Source: Allodiplogaster sudhausi
Lineage: Eukaryota > Nematoda > Chromadorea > Rhabditida > Diplogasteridae
NCBI GenBank assembly: GCA_945643635.1
Contig: CALZFC010000192.1
Location: 1-64,000, forward strand
DNA: 64,000 bases
Reading direction: 5' to 3'
Shown here: piece by piece, positions 1-10,600 of the stretch
How the letters are laid out: each line of letters starts with the position of its first letter
Position numbering within the stretch: position 1 is the first letter of the stretch
Notes under the pieces: model-generated
Databases searched by the model: none
What the model was told of the DNA's origin: nothing
The model's input: only the letters and a program-made list of their open reading frames with translations
Translations under genes and position numbers: made by a program

Positions 1-1301
1 CCTATAATACTTAGAATCGGTGTCCTCAAGTATTTAAAGAACTTGGCCGACTTGGCCGAAGATTTATTCTTCGGCCGACTTGGCCGATGCTACTAGGTTC
101 GGGGACCTCAATCTTCATGATACTGGGCTATCTTCCAGATTTGTGGGGTAACTTAGCCAAATTTTAAGTAGAATATGCCTGTAATACTTTGTATTCATGT
201 CCTCAAGTATTTAAGAAATCGACTTTTGGAGGTTGATGTAACAATGACCACCTATTCATCGAAGCAGAGATATATTAACACATGATGAAACCGCTAGATT
301 TATGGGGTAAGTTAGTCAAATTTTACGTAGAATACGCCTATAATACTTAGAATCGTGTCCTCAAGTATTTAAAGAACTTGGCCGACTTGGCCGAATTTAT
401 TTTCAACTCGGCCGACTTGGCCGATGCTACTAGGTTCGGGGACCTCAATCTTCATGAATACTATTGGGGCTATCTTCCAGATTTGTGGGGTAAACTTAGC
501 AAATTAATTAGTAATATGCCTGTAATACTTTGTATTCATGTCCTCAAGTATTTAAAGAAATCGACTTTTGGAGGTTGATGTAACAATGACCACCTATTCA
601 TCGAAGCGATATAGTTAACACATGATGAAACCGCTAGATTTATGGGGTAAAGTTAGTCAATTTTACGTAGAATACGCCTATAATACTTAGAATCGGTGTC
701 CTCAAGTATTTAAAGACTTGGCCGACTTGGCCGAAGATTTATTCAACTCGGCCGACTTGGCCGATGCTACTAGGTTCGGGGACCTCAATCTTCATGAATA
801 CTGGGGCTATCTTCCAGATTTGTGGGGTGAACTTAGTCAAATTTAAGTAGAATATGCCTGTAATACTTTGTATTCATGTCCTCAAGTATTTAAAGAAATC
901 GACTTTTGGAGGTTGATGTAACAATGACCACCTATTCATCGAAGCAGGATATATTAACACATGATGAAACCGCTAGATTTATGGGGTAAAGTTAGTCAAA
1001 TTTTACGTAGAATACGCCTATAATACTTAGAATCGGTGTCCTCAAGTATTTAAAGAACTTGGCCGACTTGGCCGAAGATTTATTCAACTCGGCCGACTTG
1101 GCCGATGCTACTAGGTTCGGGGACCTCAATCTTCATGAATACTGGGGCTATCTTCCAGATTTGTGGGGTAAACTTAGCCAAATTTAAGTAGAATATGCCT
1201 GTAATACTTTGTATTCATGTCCTCAAGTATTTAAAGAAATCGACTTTTGGAGGTTGATGTAACAATGACCACCTATTCATCGAAGCAGAGATATGTTAAC
1301 A
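1..1301 (+). repeat. Worn units at the left end of the window
   Basis: A partial unit and three full units (periods 340, 339 and 342) carry many more small changes than the next 30 kb. Examples: the AACTC before the second GGCC pair is altered near 68-75; GAAGATTTATTCAAC becomes GAATTTATTTTCAAC near 391-406; an ATT is inserted near 460 (AATACTATTGGGG); AGCAAATTAATTAGTAATATG lies near 498-517; AGCGATATAGTTAAC lies near 605-619; AAGACTTGG near 713; GGTGAACTTAGTC near 826-838. Either this is close to an array edge, where satellite copies are normally more diverged, or it is residual sequencing error near a contig end. The pattern of short deletions in runs is compatible with both. Confidence 0.7.
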
Positions 1302-1378
1302 CATGATGAAACCGCTAGATTTATGGGGTAAAGTTAGTCAAATTTTACGTAGAATACGCCTATAATACTTAGAATCGG

Positions 1379-1399
1379 TGTCCTCAAGTATTTAAAGAA
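1379..1399 (+). other. Shared 21-base box, half A copy
   Basis: TGTCCTCAAGTATTTAAAGA plus one A is the longest stretch identical between half A and half B in units carrying the TTTAAAG form. It lies directly upstream of the GGCC dyad cluster. It is conserved despite about 14% divergence in the flanking aligned sequence, and in half A it is nearly invariant along the array. Candidate constrained motif; function unknown. Confidence 0.6.
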
Positions 1400-1400
1400 C

Positions 1401-1447
1401 TTGGCCGACTTGGCCGAAGATTTATTCAACTCGGCCGACTTGGCCGA
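1401..1447 (+). other. GGCC dyad cluster in half A (hairpin-forming)
   Basis: The 47 bases contain four copies of a 9-base word ACTYGGCCG, arranged as two pairs 30 bases apart. Two stems are possible. TCGGCC at 1,431-1,436 pairs with GGCCGA at 1,442-1,447 across a 5-base loop. Alternatively TTGGCCGA at 1,410-1,417 pairs with TCGGCCGA at 1,431-1,438 across a 13-base loop, with one G-T wobble. TCGGCCGA is also a perfect 8-base palindrome. This is the most GC-rich and CpG-rich part of the unit and is absent from half B. It is present in essentially every unit, so there are about 750 GGCC sites in the window. It could be a protein-binding site or a recombination-prone dyad; no known box is recognised. 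Confidence 0.8.
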
Positions 1448-1496
1448 TGCTACTAGGTTCGGGGACCTCAATCTTCATGAATACTGGGGCTATCTT

Positions 1497-1657
1497 CCAG
1501 ATTTGTGGGGTAAACTTAGCCAAATTTTAAGTAGAATATGCCTGTAATACTTTGTATTCATGTCCTCAAGTATTTTAAGAAATCGACTTTTGGAGGTTGA
1601 TGTAACAATGACCACCTATTCATCGAAGCAGAGATATATTAACACATGATGAAACCG
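1497..1657 (+). repeat. Half B of the unit (161 bases)
   Basis: Half B begins CCAGATTTGTGGGGTAAACT and is the diverged sister of half A, running to the base before the next CTAGATTTATGGGG. It contains both variable sites of the array. Site 1 is GGTAAACTTAGCCAAATTTT (AGCC, AGTC or various deletions). Site 2 is the box end TTTAAAG, TTTTAAG or TTTAAG. Its tail, from ATCGACTTTTGGAGG to GATATATTAACA, is nearly invariant. A 161-base half beside a 182-base half points to an ancestral monomer of roughly nucleosome length, as in many centromeric satellites; that functional link is inference. Confidence 0.85.
1561..1581 (+). other. Shared 21-base box, half B copy (three-allele site)
   Basis: The half B copy begins TGTCCTCAAGTAT and ends in one of three forms: TTTAAAG (identical to half A, 343-base unit), TTTTAAG (343-base unit, as in this copy) or TTTAAG (342-base unit). 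This short A/T run is the main source of unit-length variation in the first 31 kb. The allele order along the array gives the higher-order patterns described below. Confidence 0.75.
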
Positions 1658-4600
1658 CTAGATTTATGGGGTAAAGTTAGTCAAATTTTACGTAGAATAC
1701 GCCTATAATACTTAGAATCGGTGTCCTCAAGTATTTAAAGAACTTGGCCGACTTGGCCGAAGATTTATTCATCTCGGCCGACTTGGCCGATGCTACTAGG
1801 TTCGGGGACCTCAATCTTCATGAATACTGGGGCTATCTTCCAGATTTGTGGGGTAAACTTAGCCAAATTTTAAGTAGAATATGCCTGTAATACTTTGTAT
1901 TCATGTCCTCAAGTATTTTAAGAAATCGACTTTTGGAGGTTGATGTAACAATGACCACCTATTCATCGAAGCAGAGATATTTAACACATGATGAAACCGC
2001 TAGATTTATGGGGTAAAGTTAGTCAAATTTTACGTAGAATACGCCTATAATACTTAGAATCGGTGTCCTCAAGTATTTAAAGAACTTGGCCGACTTGGCC
2101 GAAGATTTATTCAACTCGGCCGACTTGGCCGATGCTACTAGGTTCGGGGACCTCAATCTTCATGAATACTGGGGCTATCTTCCAGATTTGTGGGGTAAAC
2201 TTAGCCAAATTTAAGTAGAATATGCCTGTAATACTTTGTATTCATGTCCTCAAGTATTTTAAGAAATCGACTTTTGGAGGTTGATGTAACAATGACCACC
2301 TATTCATCGAAGCAGAGATATATTAACACATGATGAAACCGCTAGATTTATGGGGTAAAGTTAGTCAAATTTTACGTAGAATACGCCTATAATACTTAGA
2401 ATCGGTGTCCTCAAGTATTTAAAGAACTTGGCCGACTTGGCCGAAGATTTATTCAACTCGGCCGACTTGGCCGATGCTACTAGGTTCGGGGACCTCAATC
2501 TTCATGAATACTGGGGCTATCTTCCAGATTTGTGGGGTAAACTTAGCCAAATTTTAAGTAGAATATGCCTGTAATACTTTGTATTCATGTCCTCAAGTAT
2601 TTAAGAAATCGACTTTTGGAGGTTGATGTAACAATGACCACCTATTCATCGAAGCAGAGATATATTAACACATGATGAAACCGCTAGATTTATGGGGTAA
2701 AGTTAGTCAAATTTTACGTAGAATACGCCTATAATACTTAGAATCGGTGTCCTCAAGTATTTAAAGAACTTGGCCGACTTGGCCGAAGATTTATTCAACT
2801 CGGCCGACTTGGCCGATGCTACTAGGTTCGGGGACCTCAATCTTCATGAATACTGGGGCTATCTTCCAGATTTGTGGGGTAACTTAGCCAAATTTTAAGT
2901 AGAATATGCCTGTAATACTTTGTATTCATGTCCTCAAGTATTTAAGAAATCGACTTTTGGAGGTTGATGTAACAATGACCACCTATTCATCGAAGCAGAG
3001 ATATATTAACACATGATGAAACCGCTAGATTTATGGGGTAAAGTTAGTCAAATTTTACGTAGAATACGCCTATAATACTTAGAATCGGTGTCCTCAAGTA
3101 TTTAAAGAACTTGGCCGACTTGGCCGAAGATTTATTCAACTCGGCCGACTTGGCCGATGCTACTAGGTTCGGGGACCTCAATCTTCATGAATACTGGGGC
3201 TATCTTCCAGATTTGTGGGGTAAACTTAGCCAAATTTTAAGTAGAATATGCCTGTAATACTTTGTATTCATGTCCTCAAGTATTTTAAGAAATCGACTTT
3301 TGGAGGTTGATGTAACAATGACCACCTATTCATCGAAGCAGAGATATATTAACACATGATGAAACCGCTAGATTTATGGGGTAAAGTTAGTCAAATTTTA
3401 CGTAGAATACGCCTATAATACTTAGAATCGGTGTCCTCAAGTATTTAAAGAACTTGGCCGACTTGGCCGAAGATTTATTCAACTCGGCCGACTTGGCCGA
3501 TGCTACTAGGTTCGGGGACCTCAATCTTCATGAATACTGGGGCTATCTTCCAGATTTGTGGGGTAAACTTAGCCAAATTTTAAGTAGAATATGCCTGTAA
3601 TACTTTGTATTCATGTCCTCAAGTATTTAAGAAATCGACTTTTGGAGGTTGATGTAACAATGACCACCTATTCATCGAAGCAGAGATATATTAACACATG
3701 ATGAAACCGCTAGATTTATGGGGTAAAGTTAGTCAAATTTTACGTAGAATACGCCTATAATACTTAGAATCGGTGTCCTCAAGTATTTAAAGAACTTGGC
3801 CGACTTGGCCGAAGATTTATTCATCTCGGCCGACTTGGCCGATGCTACTAGGTTCGGGGACCTCAATCTTCATGAATACTGGGGCTATCTTCCAGATTTG
3901 TGGGGTAAACTTAGCCAAATTTTAAGTAGAATATGCCTGTAATACTTTGTATTCATGTCCTCAAGTATTTAAAGAAATCGACTTTTGGAGGTTGATGTAA
4001 CAATGACCACCTATTCATCGAAGCAGAGATATATTAACACATGATGAAACCGCTAGATTTATGGGGTAAAGTTAGTCAAATTTTACGTAGAATACGCCTA
4101 TAATACTTAGAATCGGTGTCCTCAAGTATTTAAAGAACTTGGCCGACTTGGCCGAAGATTTATTCAACTCGGCCGACTTGGCCGATGCTACTAGGTTCGG
4201 GGACCTCAATCTTCATGAATACTGGGGCTATCTTCCAGATTTGTGGGTAAACTTAGCCAAATTTTAAGTAGAATATGCCTGTAATACTTTGTATTCATGT
4301 CCTCAAGTATTTAAAGAAATCGACTTTTGGAGGTTGATGTAACAATGACCACCTATTCATCGAAGCAGAGATATATTAACACATGATGAAACCGCTAGAT
4401 TTATGGGGTAAAGTTAGTCAAATTTTACGTAGAATACGCCTATAATACTTAGAATCGGTGTCCTCAAGTATTTAAAGAACTTGGCCGACTTGGCCGAAGA
4501 TTTATTCAACTCGGCCGACTTGGCCGATGCTACTAGGTTCGGGGACCTCAATCTTCATGAATACTGGGGCTATCTTCCAGATTTGTGGGGTAAACTTAGC

Positions 4601-7600
4601 CAAATTTTAAGTAGAATATGCCTGTAATACTTTGTATTCATGTCCTCAAGTATTTAAAGAAATCGACTTTTGGAGGTTGATGTAACAATGACCACCTATT
4701 CATCGAAGCAGAGATATATTAACACATGATGAAACCGCTAGATTTATGGGGTAAAGTTAGTCAAATTTTACGTAGAATACGCCTATAATACTTAGAATCG
4801 GTGTCCTCAAGTATTTAAAGAACTTGGCCGACTTGGCCGAAGATTTATTCAACTCGGCCGACTTGGCCGATGCTACTAGGTTCGGGGACCTCAATCTTCA
4901 TGAATACTGGGGCTATCTTCCAGATTTGTGGGGTAAACTTAGCCAAATTTTAAGTAGAATATGCCTGTAATACTTTGTATTCATGTCCTCAAGTATTTTA
5001 AGAAATCGACTTTTGGAGGTTGATGTAACAATGACCACCTATTCATCGAAGCAGAGATATTTAACACATGATGAAACCGCTAGATTTATGGGGTAAAGTT
5101 AGTCAAATTTTACGTAGAATACGCCTATAATACTTAGAATCGGTGTCCTCAAGTATTTAAAGAACTTGGCCGACTTGGCCGAAGATTTATTCAACTCGGC
5201 CGACTTGGCCGATGCTACTAGGTTCGGGGACCTCAATCTTCATGAATACTGGGGCTATCTTCCAGATTTGTGGGGTAAACTTAGCCAAATTTTAAGTAGA
5301 ATATGCCTGTAATACTTTGTATTCATGTCCTCAAGTATTTAAAGAAATCGACTTTTGGAGGTTGATGTAACAATGACCACCTATTCATCGAAGCAGAGAT
5401 ATATTAACACATGATGAAACCGCTAGATTTATGGGGTAAAGTTAGTCAAATTTTACGTAGAATACGCCTATAATACTTAGAATCGGTGTCCTCAAGTATT
5501 TAAAGAACTTGGCCGACTTGGCCGAAGATTTATTCAACTCGGCCGACTTGGCCGATGCTACTAGGTTCGGGGACCTCAATCTTCATGAATACTGGGGCTA
5601 TCTTCCAGATTTGTGGGGTAAACTTAGCCAAATTTTAAGTAGAATATGCCTGTAATACTTTGTATTCATGTCCTCAAGTATTTTAAGAAATCGACTTTTG
5701 GAGGTTGATGTAACAATGACCACCTATTCATCGAAGCAGAGATATATTAACACATGATGAAACCGCTAGATTTATGGGGTAAAGTTAGTCAAATTTTACG
5801 TAGAATACGCCTATAATACTTAGAATCGGTGTCCTCAAGTATTTAAAGAACTTGGCCGACTTGGCCGAAGATTTATTCAACTCGGCCGACTTGGCCGATG
5901 CTACTAGGTTCGGGGACCTCAATCTTCATGAATACTGGGGCTATCTTCCAGATTTGTGGGGTAAACTTAGCCAAATTTTAAGTAGAATATGCCTGTAATA
6001 CTTTGTATTCATGTCCTCAAGTATTTTAAGAAATCGACTTTTGGAGGTTGATGTAACAATGACCACCTATTCATCGAAGCAGAGATATATTAACACATGA
6101 TGAAACCGCTAGATTTATGGGGTAAAGTTAGTCAAATTTTACGTAGAATACGCCTATAATACTTAGAATCGGTGTCCTCAAGTATTTAAAGAACTTGGCC
6201 GACTTGGCCGAAGATTTATTCAACTCGGCCGACTTGGCCGATGCTACTAGGTTCGGGGACCTCAATCTTCATGAATACTGGGGCTATCTTCCAGATTTGT
6301 GGGGTAAACTTAGCCAAATTTTAAGTAGAATATGCCTGTAATACTTTGTATTCATGTCCTCAAGTATTTAAAGAAATCGACTTTTGGAGGTTGATGTAAC
6401 AATGACCACCTATTCATCGAAGCAGAGATATATTAACACATGATGAAACCGCTAGATTTATGGGGTAAAGTTAGTCAAATTTTACGTAGAATACGCCTAT
6501 AATACTTAGAATCGGTGTCCTCAAGTATTTAAAGAACTTGGCCGACTTGGCCGAAGATTTATTCAACTCGGCCGACTTGGCCGATGCTACTAGGTTCGGG
6601 GACCTCAATCTTCATGAATACTGGGGCTATCTTCCAGATTTGTGGGGTAAACTTAGCCAAATTTTAAGTAGAATATGCCTGTAATACTTTGTATTCATGT
6701 CCTCAAGTATTTAAAGAAATCGACTTTTGGAGGTTGATGTAACAATGACCACCTATTCATCGAAGCAGAGATATATTAACACATGATGAAACCGCTAGAT
6801 TTATGGGGTAAAGTTAGTCAAATTTTACGTAGAATACGCCTATAATACTTAGAATCGGTGTCCTCAAGTATTTAAAGAACTTGGCCGACTTGGCCGAAGA
6901 TTTATTCAACTCGGCCGACTTGGCCGATGCTACTAGGTTCGGGGACCTCAATCTTCATGAATACTGGGGCTATCTTCCAGATTTGTGGGGTAAACTTAGC
7001 CAAATTTTAAGTAGAATATGCCTGTAATACTTTGTATTCATGTCCTCAAGTATTTAAGAAATCGACTTTTGGAGGTTGATGTAACAATGACCACCTATTC
7101 ATCGAAGCAGAGATATATTAACACATGATGAAACCGCTAGATTTATGGGGTAAAGTTAGTCAAATTTTACGTAGAATACGCCTATAATACTTAGAATCGG
7201 TGTCCTCAAGTATTTAAAGAACTTGGCCGACTTGGCCGAAGATTTATTCAACTCGGCCGACTTGGCCGATGCTACTAGGTTCGGGGACCTCAATCTTCAT
7301 GAATACTGGGGCTATCTTCCAGATTTGTGGGTAAACTTAGCCAAATTTTAAGTAGAATATGCCTGTAATACTTTGTATTCATGTCCTCAAGTATTTAAAG
7401 AAATCGACTTTTGGAGGTTGATGTAACAATGACCACCTATTCATCGAAGCAGAGATATATTAACACATGATGAAACCGCTAGATTTATGGGGTAAAGTTA
7501 GTCAAATTTTACGTAGAATACGCCTATAATACTTAGAATCGGTGTCCTCAAGTATTTAAAGAACTTGGCCGACTTGGCCGAAGATTTATTCAACTCGGCC

Positions 7601-10600
7601 GACTTGGCCGATGCTACTAGGTTCGGGGACCTCAATCTTCATGAATACTGGGGCTATCTTCCAGATTTGTGGGGTAAACTTAGCCAAATTTTAAGTAGAA
7701 TATGCCTGTAATACTTTGTATTCATGTCCTCAAGTATTTTAAGAAATCGACTTTTGGAGGTTGATGTAACAATGACCACCTATTCATCGAAGCAGAGATA
7801 TATTAACACATGATGAAACCGCTAGATTTATGGGGTAAAGTTAGTCAAATTTTACGTAGAATACGCCTATAATACTTAGAATCGGTGTCCTCAAGTATTT
7901 AAAGAACTTGGCCGACTTGGCCGAAGATTTATTCAACTCGGCCGACTTGGCCGATGCTACTAGGTTCGGGGACCTCAATCTTCATGAATACTGGGGCTAT
8001 CTTCCAGATTTGTGGGGTAAACTTAGCCAAATTTTAAGTAGAATATGCCTGTAATACTTTGTATTCATGTCCTCAAGTATTTAAAGAAATCGACTTTTGG
8101 AGGTTGATGTAACAATGACCACCTATTCATCGAAGCAGAGATATATTAACACATGATGAAACCGCTAGATTTATGGGGTAAAGTTAGTCAAATTTTACGT
8201 AGAATACGCCTATAATACTTAGAATCGGTGTCCTCAAGTATTTAAAGAACTTGGCCGACTTGGCCGAAGATTTATTCAACTCGGCCGACTTGGCCGATGC
8301 TACTAGGTTCGGGGACCTCAATCTTCATGAATACTGGGGCTATCTTCCAGATTTGTGGGGTAAACTTAGCCAAATTTTAAGTAGAATATGCCTGTAATAC
8401 TTTGTATTCATGTCCTCAAGTATTTAAAGAAATCGACTTTTGGAGGTTGATGTAACAATGACCACCTATTCATCGAAGCAGAGATATATTAACACATGAT
8501 GAAACCGCTAGATTTATGGGGTAAAGTTAGTCAAATTTTACGTAGAATACGCCTATAATACTTAGAATCGGTGTCCTCAAGTATTTAAAGAACTTGGCCG
8601 ACTTGGCCGAAGATTTATTCAACTCGGCCGACTTGGCCGATGCTACTAGGTTCGGGGACCTCAATCTTCATGAATACTGGGGCTATCTTCCAGATTTGTG
8701 GGGTAAACTTAGCCAAATTTTAAGTAGAATATGCCTGTAATACTTTGTATTCATGTCCTCAAGTATTTAAAGAAATCGACTTTTGGAGGTTGATGTAACA
8801 ATGACCACCTATTCATCGAAGCAGAGATATATTAACACATGATGAAACCGCTAGATTTATGGGGTAAAGTTAGTCAAATTTTACGTAGAATACGCCTATA
8901 ATACTTAGAATCGGTGTCCTCAAGTATTTAAAGAACTTGGCCGACTTGGCCGAAGATTTATTCAACTCGGCCGACTTGGCCGATGCTACTAGGTTCGGGG
9001 ACCTCAATCTTCATGAATACTGGGGCTATCTTCCAGATTTGTGGGGTAAACTTAGCCAAATTTTAAGTAGAATATGCCTGTAATACTTTGTATTCATGTC
9101 CTCAAGTATTTAAGAAATCGACTTTTGGAGGTTGATGTAACAATGACCACCTATTCATCGAAGCAGAGATATATTAACACATGATGAAACCGCTAGATTT
9201 ATGGGGTAAAGTTAGTCAAATTTTACGTAGAATACGCCTATAATACTTAGAATCGGTGTCCTCAAGTATTTAAAGAACTTGGCCGACTTGGCCGAAGATT
9301 TATTCAACTCGGCCGACTTGGCCGATGCTACTAGGTTCGGGGACCTCAATCTTCATGAATACTGGGGCTATCTTCCAGATTTGTGGGGTAAACTTAGCCA
9401 AATTTTAAGTAGAATATGCCTGTAATACTTTGTATTCATGTCCTCAAGTATTTAAAGAAATCGACTTTTGGAGGTTGATGTAACAATGACCACCTATTCA
9501 TCGAAGCAGAGATATATTAACACATGATGAAACCGCTAGATTTATGGGGTAAAGTTAGTCAAATTTTACGTAGAATACGCCTATAATACTTAGAATCGGT
9601 GTCCTCAAGTATTTAAAGAACTTGGCCGACTTGGCCGAAGATTTATTCAACTCGGCCGACTTGGCCGATGCTACTAGGTTCGGGGACCTCAATCTTCATG
9701 AATACTGGGGCTATCTTCCAGATTTGTGGGGTAAACTTAGCCAAATTTTAAGTAGAATATGCCTGTAATACTTTGTATTCATGTCCTCAAGTATTTAAAG
9801 AAATCGACTTTTGGAGGTTGATGTAACAATGACCACCTATTCATCGAAGCAGAGATATATTAACACATGATGAAACCGCTAGATTTATGGGGTAAAGTTA
9901 GTCAAATTTTACGTAGAATACGCCTATAATACTTAGAATCGGTGTCCTCAAGTATTTAAAGAACTTGGCCGACTTGGCCGAAGATTTATTCAACTCGGCC
10001 GACTTGGCCGATGCTACTAGGTTCGGGGACCTCAATCTTCATGAATACTGGGGCTATCTTCCAGATTTGTGGGGTAAACTTAGCCAAATTTTAAGTAGAA
10101 TATGCCTGTAATACTTTGTATTCATGTCCTCAAGTATTTAAAGAAATCGACTTTTGGAGGTTGATGTAACAATGACCACCTATTCATCGAAGCAGAGATA
10201 TATTAACACATGATGAAACCGCTAGATTTATGGGGTAAAGTTAGTCAAATTTTACGTAGAATACGCCTATAATACTTAGAATCGGTGTCCTCAAGTATTT
10301 AAAGAACTTGGCCGACTTGGCCGAAGATTTATTCAACTCGGCCGACTTGGCCGATGCTACTAGGTTCGGGGACCTCAATCTTCATGAATACTGGGGCTAT
10401 CTTCCAGATTTGTGGGGTAAACTTAGCCAAATTTTAAGTAGAATATGCCTGTAATACTTTGTATTCATGTCCTCAAGTATTTAAAGAAATCGACTTTTGG
10501 AGGTTGATGTAACAATGACCACCTATTCATCGAAGCAGAGATATATTAACACATGATGAAACCGCTAGATTTATGGGGTAAAGTTAGTCAAATTTTACGT

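Larger units (their letters stand above)
1315..1496 (+). repeat. Half A of the unit (182 bases)
   Basis: The first 85 bases of half A (1,315-1,399) align without gaps to the start of half B with 12 differences, about 86% identity. After that the halves diverge: half A carries the GGCC dyad cluster, and the rest aligns to half B only patchily, for example CCGATG against GTTGATG and CATGAATACTGGGG against CATGATGAAACC. Half A is 21 bases longer than half B, and the 30-base internal duplication of the GGCC block probably accounts for this. Across the array half A is much more constant than half B: its TTTAAAGAAC and AGTCAAATTTT stretches hardly vary outside the worn ends. Confidence 0.85.
1302..1644 (+). 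repeat. Reference unit of the satellite (343 bases)
   Basis: This copy matches the consensus and is used here as the coordinate reference. In order it holds: the anchor CATGATGAAACCG (1,302-1,314); half A from CTAGATTTATGGGG (1,315); the 21-base shared box (1,379-1,399); the GGCC dyad cluster (1,401-1,447); the AGGTTCGGGGACCTC segment (about 1,453-1,467); then half B from CCAGATTTGTGGGG (1,497), with the second copy of the shared box (1,561-1,581), and a tail rich in GATATATTAACA. There is one EagI-type CGGCCG, one SnaBI-type TACGTA and four GGCC per unit. The unit start is an arbitrary choice, since a tandem array has no natural origin. Confidence 0.95.

Noticed and set aside
1361..1370. TATAATACTT resembling a bacterial -10 box
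   Set aside because: It occurs in every unit with no suitable upstream element or gene behind it, and the window looks eukaryotic. It is a chance A/T-rich match.
1453..1470. Possible CENP-B box around GTTCGGGGACCTC
   Set aside because: The TTCG and GGG parts look suggestive, but the spacing and required A and CGGG positions of the mammalian box do not fit on either strand.
1454..1512. G-quadruplex from the GGGG runs at TTCGGGG, ACTGGGG and TGTGGGG
   Set aside because: There are only three runs, with loops of about 17 and 21-24 bases. A fourth run is far away, so a stable canonical quadruplex is unlikely.
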